Positions 49,940 through 59,739 of a stretch of 64,000 bases of DNA are shown piece by piece. The notes under the pieces are model-generated. The model made no database searches, was not told the origin of the DNA, and was given only the letters and a program-made list of their open reading frames with translations. The position numbers and the translations under genes are program-made. The DNA lies in the NCBI GenBank assembly GCA_934045075.1, contig OW203724.1, positions 16,049,143 through 16,113,142 of the forward strand. The letters run 5' to 3'. This DNA comes from Yponomeuta sedellus (lineage: Eukaryota > Arthropoda > Insecta > Lepidoptera > Yponomeutidae). Positions within the stretch are counted from its first letter, which is position 1; every line of letters begins with the position of its first letter.

Positions 49940-51129
49940 AAATAAGTAAGAAATACTTACCTACCTGACGACTTTGTCAACTTTTAAGAACTAAAATTTT
50001 TTATTGCGAATCGGAAAGTAAAGGAATATATTTTCTAAATCCTACTTATTATAAATGTGAAAATTTGTGAAGATGGGTATTTGGATGGAAAGTTTGAATG
50101 TTTGTAGATACTCAATCACGAAATAACAGCTGAAGACGCTTCGGGGTGCTAACTAGCGCCACCAATGGAAAAAAAACTTGTTTTATAATACGTTTTTATC
50201 TAAACGTGAACATAAGAAATCAATATTTTTCGAACCTACAATCAACAGCCAAGAACTTGAATCGATATCTGAATTGAATTAAATTATAAATTATTATACC
50301 TACTTTATTGCATACGAAACATTAAAAAGGACATTACTTAAGAAATAACATGTACAAAGGCGAGCTTATCTCTGTAAGAGATTTTTTCAGCAAACCTTGG
50401 AGAGTCGGAGAAGCAGTAAAAAACGGGTCTATATACGTGTACAAAATAAAGTACATAAACTGCAAAACCCCTTAACAATAACCTAAGCAGAAATAATACA
50501 CTACATAGACTAAAACCTGTAAATATAAATAAATAAAATAAAATACATAGGGCAATTTTAAAAAACTTATTTAGAGACCTACGAAGTTTGCCGTGACAGA
50601 CAGCTGAGCTAGTAAGTAAATAATTGATTAAAATAGCAAAAAGCTTGCTCGTGAGTGTAAGGGCAAGCTTGGCTGGCAGGCAAGTTGTAGGTAATTAGGG
50701 CTAGTATTTATCGCCTATTTTTTACCATTCGAACATTTCGGATAGTGTATCTAATATTTTGTAAAGTAAGGTCAGAATAAGATCATAATTTTGTAGTATA
50801 CCTAAAGCCTCACTAAATATAGTAGAATTTAAAATAATATAAAATTTCATTGTCACTTTTTTTTAAATATCTACTGTGAATGTTCGAATAAAACTATATT
50901 CGAAGTCCAAGCTCTGGTGGTTGTAATATCTTCTAAGATCCCATCTTCGGTTAATCCCTATAGTTAACATTCGGCGATGCCACAGAGGCGGAGCTGAACA
51001 CAAGTGCTAACCGCAGGCTCCGCGCCTTCTACGGAACGCGTGTAGGGTTCCGTAGAAGGAGAGTCTTTACCCCGTCTAATTTGTGGTCTCTACATCCTTT
51101 AATAATAATAATATTGGCCTTTTTGCATC
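49940..51129. other. Unassigned DNA with a Helitron 5' end
   Basis: 50040-50160 starts TCCTACTTATTATAAATGTG, the Lep1-type 5' end, but its 3' end is decayed. Nothing else recognised. Confidence 0.4.
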
Positions 51130-51275
51130 TACTTCATGAGATGATTTATACAGCGTCCAGTGGCATCCTCACTCACACTAGATGGGTGAAGGGCCACTCC
51201 GACGCTGTAGTGCCTGGGACTTGGTTTTTTAGATGGTGTAGGCTTGCCCAGCACCTATACCATCCTGACAGCTTC
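51130..51275 (+). repeat. Dispersed repeat, inverted relative to 6744-6850
   Basis: ATACAGCGTCCAGTGGCATCC...GTAGGCTTGCCCAGCACCTA matches the inverse of the repeat in gene A. Confidence 0.55.
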
Positions 51276-51284
51276 AAATTCAAA

Positions 51285-53480
51285 TCAATTTATTTCAACG
51301 TAAAGAATTTACATTCTGTTTGCTGAATGTCAATGTACAATGTAAAATATAAGCCGCCGCCTTCGGGCCGTATTGTAGTGGAGAAAAAGGCAGCGGAAAA
51401 AAAAACTCCACTCTGACCATCTTTTCTTAAATTATCTTAAAACCAAATACATCAGTTGCCATATGTAAACCTAATAAGATTTCATGATTGCCATTAACAA
51501 CCCTAAATGCCAAAGCATTATTCAAATGTCTCACAATAATAGGGGAAAACATAAGGACTGCGGCCACACACACGAACAGCACTCGTTCACGAGCATAACG
51601 CAGTGCTCAGCCATCATCAGTCTCAACCATTTTCGAGGGAGAAAGATGACCCGAACACCACGCTACCATTCGAATGACCTTTAGCAAACTTGCAGTTAAG
51701 TTTTTGTCAGTTATATAATGTATCATATAGTTATTAATATGCAATCACGTCGTCTGTACACACTTGTATTATAAAATATGTTATACTTAGTTATACTTAA
51801 CAATAAACCGCGGTGGAATTGGTTTACTACCACGGACTAGGATCGTTTATATAGTCGTCTATTCTATAATGTGCCTTTTTACATAGCGAATTTTTAATGA
51901 AAGTTTTAAATTTATTTTCAGACAAGCATAGAACACGTTCTGGAATTTTGTTGTAAAAACGAACGCAGTAACCTACAAATGATGTGCCTACCTTGGCTAA
52001 TCGGGATTTAGTACTAGCAACCTTGTTTCTATTCCTTGTTATGAACGTCTCTATTTAATTTAAACATTGTTATATTTTTTCGGACATACCTACAATAGAT
52101 TATCGAATATATATTGGCAAGCCAGTGTAAGAATGCCTATTTTTTCAAAACGCTCCCTCAGCGATTCTCTACTGCTTAAGTTGTAAATAGCTCTTATTGC
52201 TCTTTTTTGCAAGACAAATATGGTTTCTATATCTGCTTCCCGTCCCCATAATAACAAATCATACGACATGACACTGTGAAAATAACTAAAATAGACCAGC
52301 CTCGCCGTCGACACGTCTGTAAGTTGTCTAATTTTTCTGACTGCAAACGCTGCTGAACTCAACCGACCCGACAGTTTTCCAATATGCTGACCCCATTGCA
52401 GTTTTGAGTCTATCGTTATGCCTTAAAAAAGCGTGGACTCTACCAGCTCTAGCCTCTCACCAGATATTTTTAAACTCGTGTCAACATTTTTAACATTGGG
52501 TTGTGAGAATTTGATGCATTTTGTCTTTTTTGCATTTAGCATCAGATTGTTTATAGTGAACCAGTTTAGAATTGTAGATAAAGCATTGTTTACATCGTCT
52601 ACATTACTTATACCTCTCTTTACTTTAAAAATTAAGGAAGTATCATCTGGAAACAACACTATCTGCGGAAGTTTTTCTACTAGGTAGGGCAAATAATTTA
52701 TATATACCAAAAAAAGGAACGGACCCAGTATAGAACTCTGAGGGACTTTTACTTTTACATCAGAAGCTGAGGATTTAACTCTATTAATATCAACCTTTAC
52801 AGTTCTGTCTGTTAAGTAAGATCGAAGAAGACTTAGTGATTTATTACTTAAACCATATCGGTGCAATTTTATGAGAAGCGTTTCGTGGTCAACGCAGTCA
52901 AACGCCTTGGACAGGTCACAGAAAACCCCAATGGCATCCTGCGACTCCTCCCACGCCTCAAAGATATGCTTTACTAACGCTATGCCTGCTTCCGTCGTTG
53001 AGCGGCCTTTTGTAAACCCGAACTGTTTCTTATGGAAAAGTTTGTTTATACTAAAATGAGTTTGCAATTGATGTAAGATTACTTTCTCAAAAACTTTACT
53101 TAGCACCGGCAGTATTGCTATAGGTCTGAAATTATTTGGATCTTCACTATCACCAGATTTAAACAAGGGTACGATTTTACTTAACTTTAATAGATTAGGA
53201 AAGGTTCCCTGGTCAACACATTAAAAAGCAAGTTAAGGTGCTAGAATATTGATTAGGTACAGTGGATATTAGTTTAACCGATAACCCCCACAAATCTTCA
53301 TTCTTTTTTAAGTTTAGCTCTTTAAATGTTTTGACAATAGTTAAGGTAGTTATATGGGAGAATTGGAAGTCAACTTTGCATGGATTTATACTTTCCAAAA
53401 GTAAGGTTTCGGCTAATTGGGAGGAAGAATTTAAGCTGGCCGTTAAGTGGAATGTTTTCAAAAAAAGTTTGAAATATTTC
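51285..53480 (-). mobile_element. Decayed Jockey-clade LINE
   Basis: The minus strand encodes a Jockey-type ORF2 in pieces: an upstream part (53461-53213), then PNNFRPIAILPVLSKVFEKV, QFGFTKGRSTTEA, FCDLSKAFDCVDHE and the catalytic motif as FPDDTSLIF (Ala replaced by Pro), to a stop at 52423. The C-terminal domain continues in another frame (SYDLLLWGREADIETIFVLQ) to about 52090, with further remnants to 51850. Frameshifts and the active-site change mean it is dead. 5' half missing. Confidence 0.82.
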
Positions 53481-54553
53481 TGCTATGTCCTTCTTCGAAT
53501 TAACTAACTTACCTTCGACCTTCAACGCATATCCCTGATCCTTAGGCTTAGTCGGCCTAGCCCACAGGAAAGACTAATCAATACGTGCGGAGCCAACCAA
53601 GCCGCTGGTTTCCTCACGATGTTTTCATTCACCGTTAGCGTGTGGTATTGCGACTATTTTGCAAAAGTACGTAACTTTGAAATTAAACAAAGTCATTGGT
53701 ACATGCCCGCACTCGGGATCGAACCTGGGGCTCTCGCTTGCCAGTCCATGGTTCTACCCACTGAGCTACCACCGCCTCTTACTTACCTTACCTACCTACC
53801 TTACCTACCACCCAAATGCTTTACAGAAGTAATAATTTTATCAAAGTAATTTTCATAAAAAAAATACTTAATTTGTATTTGTATGTAGTTTTCTTGTATA
53901 CATTGTTTTTATAAGTTGGTCGCCTATTACTCCTTAAAAGCCCACCTAGCCGGAACAATTTTCTTTTTAAGTTTGTTATAACTGCAACTCCAGAGTTTTT
54001 TCACGTTTTTACAATCAACCGTTTATTCGGGAGTGGGGGGAGCACGTCCTAGGCTAACAAAAATAATAATATTTCGCAAACGCATCACCAAATTGAAAAA
54101 CTGTTTTTTAATACAGTTGCTCAAAAAGTGGCGTATTACAGGGACGTATAGCGTGCGGGATGTGGGCTATTACACACTCGTGCTTTTCTTTTACCTTTAC
54201 CTCACCCGTGCGTTTTCTTTCCCGTCAAAATAATGTCTATTAAAAAGAAAAACCAACCATGAAGTTTTTACTAAAAAAAATCATAGAAGTTCTTATGAGC
54301 TACTAATTTGTTTCAATATCAGATTTAATAATTAAGTAGATTGAATAAGTTAAGTACGGTTTCATTTCATTTCATCTCATTAAATTTTATTTTCATTTCA
54401 TATCAATAAAAAAATTCTACTGAAGACTTGGCTGTATGGGCAAAGTTCCCTTTGCCTACTAGAAGGCAAGAAGAAAAAAAAACTGCTTATATTTTTTAAG
54501 GTTGGCGCCATTTTCCAAATAATTTTTCTTTATTAAATTGCGTAGATAGAGTA
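53481..54553. other. Unassigned DNA with a SINE
   Basis: 53600-53790 is the second copy of the tRNA-derived SINE at 48280 (minus orientation, B box GGGATCGAACCTGGGG). The remainder is AT-rich with no recognised gene. Confidence 0.45.
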
Positions 54554-54766
54554 CAGTGCGTTCACATTAACTTGACGCGTGAGAGAATTGCTAACAAGGA
54601 CATAACATGTGAATTAGCTTTTGGACATAATCGGAAGATGGTTAAACAAGCCCTCAATCATTTTATTTTCCCCAATTAATGGGAATGATTTCTTATTTAT
54701 CATGGTAACAGTTAACATCTCAGTGTTACCAATTCTCTCACGCGTCAAGTTAACGTGAACGCACAA
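54554..54766. mobile_element. Tc1/mariner-like MITE with TA duplication
   Basis: 213 bp with about 37-bp arms (CAGTGCGTTCACATTAACTT and the inverse of GTTAACGTGAACGCAC), flanked by TA on both sides (54552-54553, 54767-54768). Non-coding. Confidence 0.72.
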
Positions 54767-54823
54767 TAGACGTTAAATTGCTTATTTTTTTGCAACTGTA
54801 TTAAAAATAGTCGTTCAGTACAC

Positions 54824-54935
54824 GTGCGGAAGAACCGTCATTGCAACTTGTTCCGACTGTCAACCCTCGCCTTCGGCTGCGCCTCGACTCTGGTAGACAT
54901 TTGTCGGAACTCTTTGCAATGACAGCCTTTCCGCA
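54824..54935. repeat. Foldback element with GC-rich centre
   Basis: Left GTGCGGAAGAACCGTCATTG and right CAATGACAGCCTTTCCGCAT pair imperfectly around CCTCGCCTTCGGCTGCGCCTC. About 112 bp. Confidence 0.65.
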
Positions 54936-55234
54936 TTTGTAATGAAATATTGAAATATACAATTTTTACACTCACAATATTTTTTAAACGAACTCCAACG
55001 ATAAGAGGTAAAGTGTCGCTAAGGTGAAGGCAAGACATCAACCCTAAATTTGCTATTTTTTTTAGATATCATTTTACTGTTTGGTCGTGATTAATATGTA
55101 TGTCTAGGCCAAATTTCAGATTTCTTGTGTTTCGATTTCTCGTCTCAGCGCTAAGCCCCGTGGACAGATAGACGGATGGAGGTATGATGTGGTTATATAC
55201 TCTTTGGAAACTATAAGAGTTCTTCGTAAGTAGG

Positions 55235-55357
55235 ATGTTATTGGGCATTCTGGACCAGCTTCCATTCGTTTGAGCTCACGACGCACCGCGCCGGTTGGCG
55301 CGGCTTGTCGTTCACTCAAACTCATTACATCTGTTCCAGAATACCCAATAATATTGA
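55235..55357. repeat. Foldback element upstream of the Maverick genes
   Basis: ATGTTATTGGGCATTCTGGA pairs with TCCAGAATACCCAATAATAT, GTTTGAGCTCACGACG with TGTCGTTCACTCAAAC, and CCGCGCCGG with the centre. It ends 126 bases before the ATPase start codon. No matching inverted copy was found on the right side of the gene block. Confidence 0.7.
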
Positions 55358-55483
55358 TTGATTCTGAATTTTACTTGCGGCAGGAAATGAAATGATGTTA
55401 GTAACACAGATAAATACTGAAGTTTAATCGTGATGATCGCATTTCAGTAATGAGGACATCACTGGTAACATATTTCTCCAAAA

Positions 55484-56173
55484 ATGAAATTTGTTAAACA
55501 ACCTACATCACTAAATCTTGAGAATATTGATGTAGGATCTGAAAAAAATACATATCGTCACGGAAAGCTTTTACCAAACACCATCCGTTGTATAGTTTGC
55601 GGACCGTCTAACTGCGGAAAAACAAACTTAGTCCTTGGGTTACTTTTACATCCTAATGGTTTACATTTCCGTAACGTGTACGTTTATTCGAAAACGTTGT
55701 ATCAACCAAAATACATATTTTTAGAGAAGGTAATGAATCTCGTTCCAGGAATACGTTATTATAAATATCGCGATAACAAAGAAGTCTTAAATCCAAGCTT
55801 AGCGTCTCAAAATTCTGTCATTATTTTCGACGATGTTGCCTGTGAAAATCAAAATAACATTCGTGATTACTTTGCCATGGGTAGACATAAAAATATAGAC
55901 TGTTTTTATTTGAACCAAACTTATAGCAAAGTCCCAAAACAACTGGTTCGCGACAATGCAAATCTACTCATCATATTCAAACAGGATGATATTAACTTAC
56001 GTCATATTTATGATGAACATGTGAACACTGATATGCCTTGGCATCAATTTCGCGAACTTTGTTCACAAGTTTGGAAAGATACATTTAGCTATTTAGTGAT
56101 TAATAAAGACTGTCAAAGAAATAACGGATGCTACAGAATGAAATTCGACACCTTTATTACTTTCGACGAGTGA
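55484..56173 (+). CDS. Maverick FtsK/HerA (A32-like) genome-packaging ATPase
   Basis: 229 residues. Walker A GPSNCGKT at residues 40-47, Walker B SVIIFDDV at 111-118, followed by a polar NQTYSKVPKQLVRDN segment (144-158) that corresponds to the sensor and arginine region of packaging ATPases. The family powers DNA packaging into capsids of adintoviruses, NCLDVs and virophages. Length is usual for Mavericks. First gene of the block; 81 bases separate it from the next. The ATG context AAAAATGAAA is good. Confidence 0.88.
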   Translation: MKFVKQPTSLNLENIDVGSEKNTYRHGKLLPNTIRCIVCGPSNCGKTNLVLGLLLHPNGLHFRNVYVYSKTLYQPKYIFLEKVMNLVPGIRYYKYRDNKEVLNPSLASQNSVIIFDDVACENQNNIRDYFAMGRHKNIDCFYLNQTYSKVPKQLVRDNANLLIIFKQDDINLRHIYDEHVNTDMPWHQFRELCSQVWKDTFSYLVINKDCQRNNGCYRMKFDTFITFDE

Positions 56174-56254
56174 GATACATAAATGCCGTTTTTTTTAAAT
56201 CAGAAGCCACTTTCTTATCTTCTTTATATGCGAGTAGTTGTAAAATAAGAAAAA

Positions 56255-57199
56255 ATGTGTGATGAAAAATCAATTAAACAACAAATAATTAAGTCTGCTG
56301 AGGCTGTTAAAAAGAAGGTTCAAAACATGAAAAATACTAAAATGGATTCTGAGTTGGCATTAGAAACTATGTTCAAACCAGTAACAGATCCACTTAAACA
56401 GCTAACGAGAACCCCGTATCAAGAACAGTTAAGTAATGAAGATGTTGATTCGCTTGAACATTTAGCACGACAGTCTACACCTACGAAGAAACGAAAATTT
56501 TCTGAAATTAGCTCTTCAAGGGAATCACTCCAAGAGGTATCGAATGCTAGTAACAGCGATGATAACATAAGTGACTCTGAACTGAATCAAAGTCTTAGAA
56601 ATAACATGAGTGACATATTTTTTGAAACAAATTCGGATGGTGCTTCAACACCAAATGCAAAGTCTTTATCGTCATGGTCTTTATCATCAGAAGTATTCAA
56701 AGATGTACCTTATGGAATTAGATTGGAAAATGGAAAACCTATGATAGGATCAGCACCGCTCTCCATAACTAATGATGCATTTGAAATAGCAGGTCATTCG
56801 TATGTCAAAACTAATGGACTCAGTGAATTACTTTACAAAAAAAATCCTGATCTAAACATTATCACTGAAGATGATAAAAGGAATTATAAATTTATACTAA
56901 TAAGCACAAACGCTCATCGACGTAAATATGATCCCAATCAACCAATCAATAGCAACAGAGGATTTAAGTATTTACAAATTGTAAAACCCTTATTATGTTC
57001 CGCCAATGTTTCCAAAGGAAAGGGTTTATCATTGCTTAAAAAAGTTGATAACAAAGTAGATTACATTTTTTGGAATGATCCAAACGAATTAGTTGAAACA
57101 TTGAAATTATTAATAGCTTCGAAAGATGCCGGTAATACTGGCTTAGATGATGAAATTGTATCAGTTTTAACAGAACTGAAAAAACGTGGTGTGATATAA
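56255..57199 (+). CDS. Maverick uncharacterised protein with conserved C-terminal domain
   Basis: 314 residues. The first roughly 140 are charged and serine-rich (probably disordered, with a KKRKF basic patch). Residues 155-235 form a conserved-looking block beginning VPYGIRLENGKPMIGSAPLS and including GLSELLYKKNP and ISTNAHRRKY. This block resembles a domain of unknown function that recurs in invertebrate Maverick-linked proteins (I believe DUF8207, but could not verify it). A leucine/charged C-terminus follows. No enzymatic motif is visible. Its position between ATPase and integrase suggests a virion or DNA-associated role. Confidence 0.6.
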   Translation: MCDEKSIKQQIIKSAEAVKKKVQNMKNTKMDSELALETMFKPVTDPLKQLTRTPYQEQLSNEDVDSLEHLARQSTPTKKRKFSEISSSRESLQEVSNASNSDDNISDSELNQSLRNNMSDIFFETNSDGASTPNAKSLSSWSLSSEVFKDVPYGIRLENGKPMIGSAPLSITNDAFEIAGHSYVKTNGLSELLYKKNPDLNIITEDDKRNYKFILISTNAHRRKYDPNQPINSNRGFKYLQIVKPLLCSANVSKGKGLSLLKKVDNKVDYIFWNDPNELVETLKLLIASKDAGNTGLDDEIVSVLTELKKRGVI

Positions 57200-57267
57200 A
57201 ATGAATAAATACTTATGTAATCTATATTTTATTTTATTTCTACTCTAACCTTCACACTATTTACAAG

Positions 57268-57630
57268 ATGAATATAGATAAATTTGGACATCATGTTCAT
57301 AAAAGACTGCGTGTGTCAGATCCATTAAATTTGGTTCCTATAAACACAGGGCTAAGTAAAAATGAGTCAGGAGTTTACGACTTAAAACAATGTATATTGA
57401 GAGGATTACCGTTAGCTGTAGCAGCAGATGAAGCTGTTAGCAAGGAGTATGTAGAAAAAAACAATAAATTATATTGTAAAAAACAAGATTTCATTAATGA
57501 ACTTAAAAGTATAAAAACTCAAATACAACTGCTACAGAAACAGTTAGATGAGAAGTGTTCAAAGGTAGAAGCGAGTAATATTATTAAAGATCATATAGTA
57601 GCACTCAGAGACTCATCGAAACCAGCATGA
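57268..57630 (+). CDS. Maverick fibre-like protein (trimerisation motif + coiled coil)
   Basis: 120 residues. It starts MNIDKFGHHVHKRLR. Residues 38-65 contain YDLKQCILRGLPLAVAADEAV followed by SKEYV, which follows the pattern of phage tail-fibre linkers (D-L-K...I-x-G/V...P...DAV-x-K-x-YV). Residues 75-115 form a heptad-rich coiled coil (NELKSIKTQIQLLQKQLDEK). Together this suggests a small trimeric fibre or spike shaft without a receptor-binding head. The stop codon overlaps the integrase start (ATGA at 57627-57630). Function is inferred from motif resemblance only. Confidence 0.5.
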   Translation: MNIDKFGHHVHKRLRVSDPLNLVPINTGLSKNESGVYDLKQCILRGLPLAVAADEAVSKEYVEKNNKLYCKKQDFINELKSIKTQIQLLQKQLDEKCSKVEASNIIKDHIVALRDSSKPA

Positions 57631-58559
57631 GCAAACAATCTGTTGTAAATGAAATCCATAAAGCAGCTAGAAGAAATTTCCCACGTCGTTCTGTTATTTT
57701 AAAAGGGATTGATGATTTATGGCAAGCCGATTTGATTGATATGCAAAACTATCAGAAGGTTAACAAAGGATTCAAATTTATTTTAGTAGTCATCGATGCT
57801 TTTTCTAAATACGCATGGATCGCTCCATTAAAGAATAAAACAAAAACTGAGGTGTCTCTAGCGTTTGATAAGGTTTTACAAGAAGGCCGATCACCTGCTA
57901 ATTTACAAACCGACAAGGGTACCGAATTTCACAATGACGTTTTTCAGAAGCTTACGAACCGATGGAAAATAAATCATTATTCAACTTATTCAACAAAAAA
58001 AGCGTCTATAGTAGAAAGATTAATAAGAACTTTGAAGAGCAAGTTGTTTAAACATTTTAGCTTGTTTGGAAATTATAAGTGGATTGGAGAACCTTTATGT
58101 GATATAGTTAAGAGCTATAATAATACTATGCATCGCACTACAAAACATATGCCGTCTGAAATAAACAAGTTAAATGAATCACTCGTTGCATGTAATATAA
58201 ACAAATCACAACCTTCCTTACCTGCAAAGAAAATTAAATTTCGTGTTGGAGACTTTGTCCGTATCAGCAAGCACAAAGGAGATTTTCAAAAAGGATATAC
58301 ACCAAACTGGTCTACCGAATTATTCACTGTTGTAAAAGTAATAAAATCTATACCCACAACATATTACATACGAGATCAACATTGTATACCAATAAAAGGT
58401 TGTTTTTACGAACACGAACTGCAAAAAACTAGCTGTCCCAATATTTATTTAGTTGAGAAGGTAATTAAAAAAAAGGGAAACAAATATCTTGTTAAATGGC
58501 TCGGCTTAGGTCAAGAGGAAAATAGTTGGATTAATAAAAGTGCTATAATAAAGCATTGA
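57627..58559 (+). CDS. Maverick DDE integrase with chromodomain
   Basis: 310 residues of the retroviral-integrase superfamily. Catalytic residues are D35 (DLWQADLIDM), D96 (NLQTDKGTEF) and E130 (KKASIVERLI), spacing D-x33-E. The C-terminal region ends in a chromodomain-like fold (NIYLVEKVIKKKGNKYLVKW, then LGLGQEENSWI), as in many Polinton integrases, which may direct insertion by reading histone marks. No mutation is seen in key residues. Overlaps the preceding gene by four bases (ATGA). No N-terminal HHCC finger is visible. Confidence 0.9.
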   Translation: MSKQSVVNEIHKAARRNFPRRSVILKGIDDLWQADLIDMQNYQKVNKGFKFILVVIDAFSKYAWIAPLKNKTKTEVSLAFDKVLQEGRSPANLQTDKGTEFHNDVFQKLTNRWKINHYSTYSTKKASIVERLIRTLKSKLFKHFSLFGNYKWIGEPLCDIVKSYNNTMHRTTKHMPSEINKLNESLVACNINKSQPSLPAKKIKFRVGDFVRISKHKGDFQKGYTPNWSTELFTVVKVIKSIPTTYYIRDQHCIPIKGCFYEHELQKTSCPNIYLVEKVIKKKGNKYLVKWLGLGQEENSWINKSAIIKH

Positions 58560-58608
58560 AGTATATTACTACAGATTAGTTAACTTATTTTTCATTACAT
58601 CGTTAGTT

Positions 58609-59337
58609 ATGAAAGGGAAAGGACTTCTCAATACTTTAATCAATAATTTACCAATAGAGTTACACTTACCAGGCTACAACTACTGCGGTCCAGGTACTCG
58701 ATTACAAGAACGTTTGCAAAGAGGCGATAAAGGCATAAACCCTTTGGACAGCGCTTGTATGCTGCACGACATAGCTTATTCAAAGTATTCAAGTTTAGAA
58801 GATCGGCATAAGGCTGACTTAGAGCTAAGAAAGATGGCAAAGCAACGATTAAAATCAGAAGATGCTAGCAGAGGTGAAAAAGTTGCATCATGGTTGGTGA
58901 ATAAAGTAATGAAAGCAAAAATTAAATCGGGTGCTGGAATTAAATCATTCAAAACTTCTATGGCTAAATTAAAATCGCATCTGAAAAAAAAGAAACCTAA
59001 AAATATTCAAGATGCTATTCAGTTTGCATACTTAGCAGCAAAAAAAATATTTCATAAGAAAAATAATATGAAGCTGCCAAGAATTATTCCCATCCCTAAA
59101 ACTGGAGGAATACTTCCACTCATTCCTATTTTTGCTGGTCTATCAGCATTGGGTTCTTTAGCTGGAGGTATTGGTGGAATAGCAAAAGCAGTTAATGATT
59201 ACAAGTCAGCCCAAAAAAATCTTTCTGAATCCGTGCGTCACAATAAAATGATGGAATCGATCTCCTTAGGCAAAGGTTTATACATCAAACCATACAAGAC
59301 AGGTAAGGGATTGTGCGTACATTCTTCAAAAAACTAG
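58609..59337 (+). CDS. Maverick phospholipase A2 / adenovirus core-protein-like minor virion protein
   Basis: 242 residues. Residues 18-75 have the parvovirus VP1-type phospholipase A2 signature: calcium loop YNYCGPGT (23-30) and catalytic pair in ACMLHDIAYSKY (H53, D54). In parvoviruses this activity breaches the endosome. Residues 105-155 are very basic. Residues 158-190 are a hydrophobic Gly/Leu segment (KTGGILPLIPIFAGLSALGS), reminiscent of adenovirus pX/pVI membrane-active and core peptides. It ends in a GKGLYIKPYKTGKGL tail. Directly before the TAG stop is an in-phase A AAA AAC heptamer (59328-59334). Confidence 0.82.
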   Translation: MKGKGLLNTLINNLPIELHLPGYNYCGPGTRLQERLQRGDKGINPLDSACMLHDIAYSKYSSLEDRHKADLELRKMAKQRLKSEDASRGEKVASWLVNKVMKAKIKSGAGIKSFKTSMAKLKSHLKKKKPKNIQDAIQFAYLAAKKIFHKKNNMKLPRIIPIPKTGGILPLIPIFAGLSALGSLAGGIGGIAKAVNDYKSAQKNLSESVRHNKMMESISLGKGLYIKPYKTGKGLCVHSSKN

Positions 59338-59708
59338 TTAAAAGGTTACCCAGACGAGCACTGAGTAATATAGATTTAATATATTATACTCGGGACATCC
59401 CATACTTTCGAGGTGTCTATATGAGAGACACTTTACCAAGCAAATCAAATAACATCGAGTGCGCTATCCTGAATCTAGATAATTCAATAAATCCGGGAAC
59501 TCACTGGGTAGCCTACATTAAGATAAATAATTACAGCGTGTACTTTGATAGTTATGGTTTAAAACCACCTGTAGAATTAATCAAGTACTTAACAAAAAAC
59601 ACTAACGTTTATTATAGTTATATGAACTATCAACAAAACAACACCTATAATTGCGGTCATTTATGCATAAAATTTTTAAAAACATTCTGGTTGAAACATT
59701 TATATTAA
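59307..59708 (+). CDS. Maverick adenain-like cysteine protease (no ATG at its start)
   Basis: The frame is open from 59307. Numbering from the GTG at 59313, it shows the triad of adenovirus-type maturation proteases: H64 (PGTHWVAY), D79 (VYFDSYG), C114 (YNCGHLC), with an oxyanion Gln near 107-108. The conserved N-terminal part lies before the first ATG (59421), and an in-frame TAA precedes 59307, so initiation at an ordinary ATG would lose it. The 30-base overlap with the phospholipase frame, together with the slippery heptamer, suggests synthesis as a -1 frameshift extension of the upstream protein. The protease would process capsid precursors. Length is slightly short for the family. Confidence 0.85.
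   Translation, partial: GIVRTFFKKLVKRLPRRALSNIDLIYYTRDIPYFRGVYMRDTLPSKSNNIECAILNLDNSINPGTHWVAYIKINNYSVYFDSYGLKPPVELIKYLTKNTNVYYSYMNYQQNNTYNCGHLCIKFLKTFWLKHLY
59328..59334 (+). promoter_or_regulatory. Candidate -1 ribosomal frameshift site
   Basis: A AAA AAC in the phospholipase reading phase, one codon before TAG (59335-59337). A -1 slip enters the protease frame. This heptamer is one of the most efficient eukaryotic slippery sequences. A downstream pseudoknot was not established by eye. Confidence 0.65.
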
Positions 59709-59739
59709 GAAATCATAAACTATTCTCACCATTATTACG

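Noticed and set aside
55080..55483. Maverick left terminal inverted repeat
   Set aside because: No inverse copy could be found in 62.25-64 kb; the palindrome at 55235 pairs with itself.
59421..59708. Protease starting at the internal ATG 59421
   Set aside because: It would drop the conserved N-terminal segment of the adenain fold; the frameshift model explains the overlap better, though this start cannot be ruled out.
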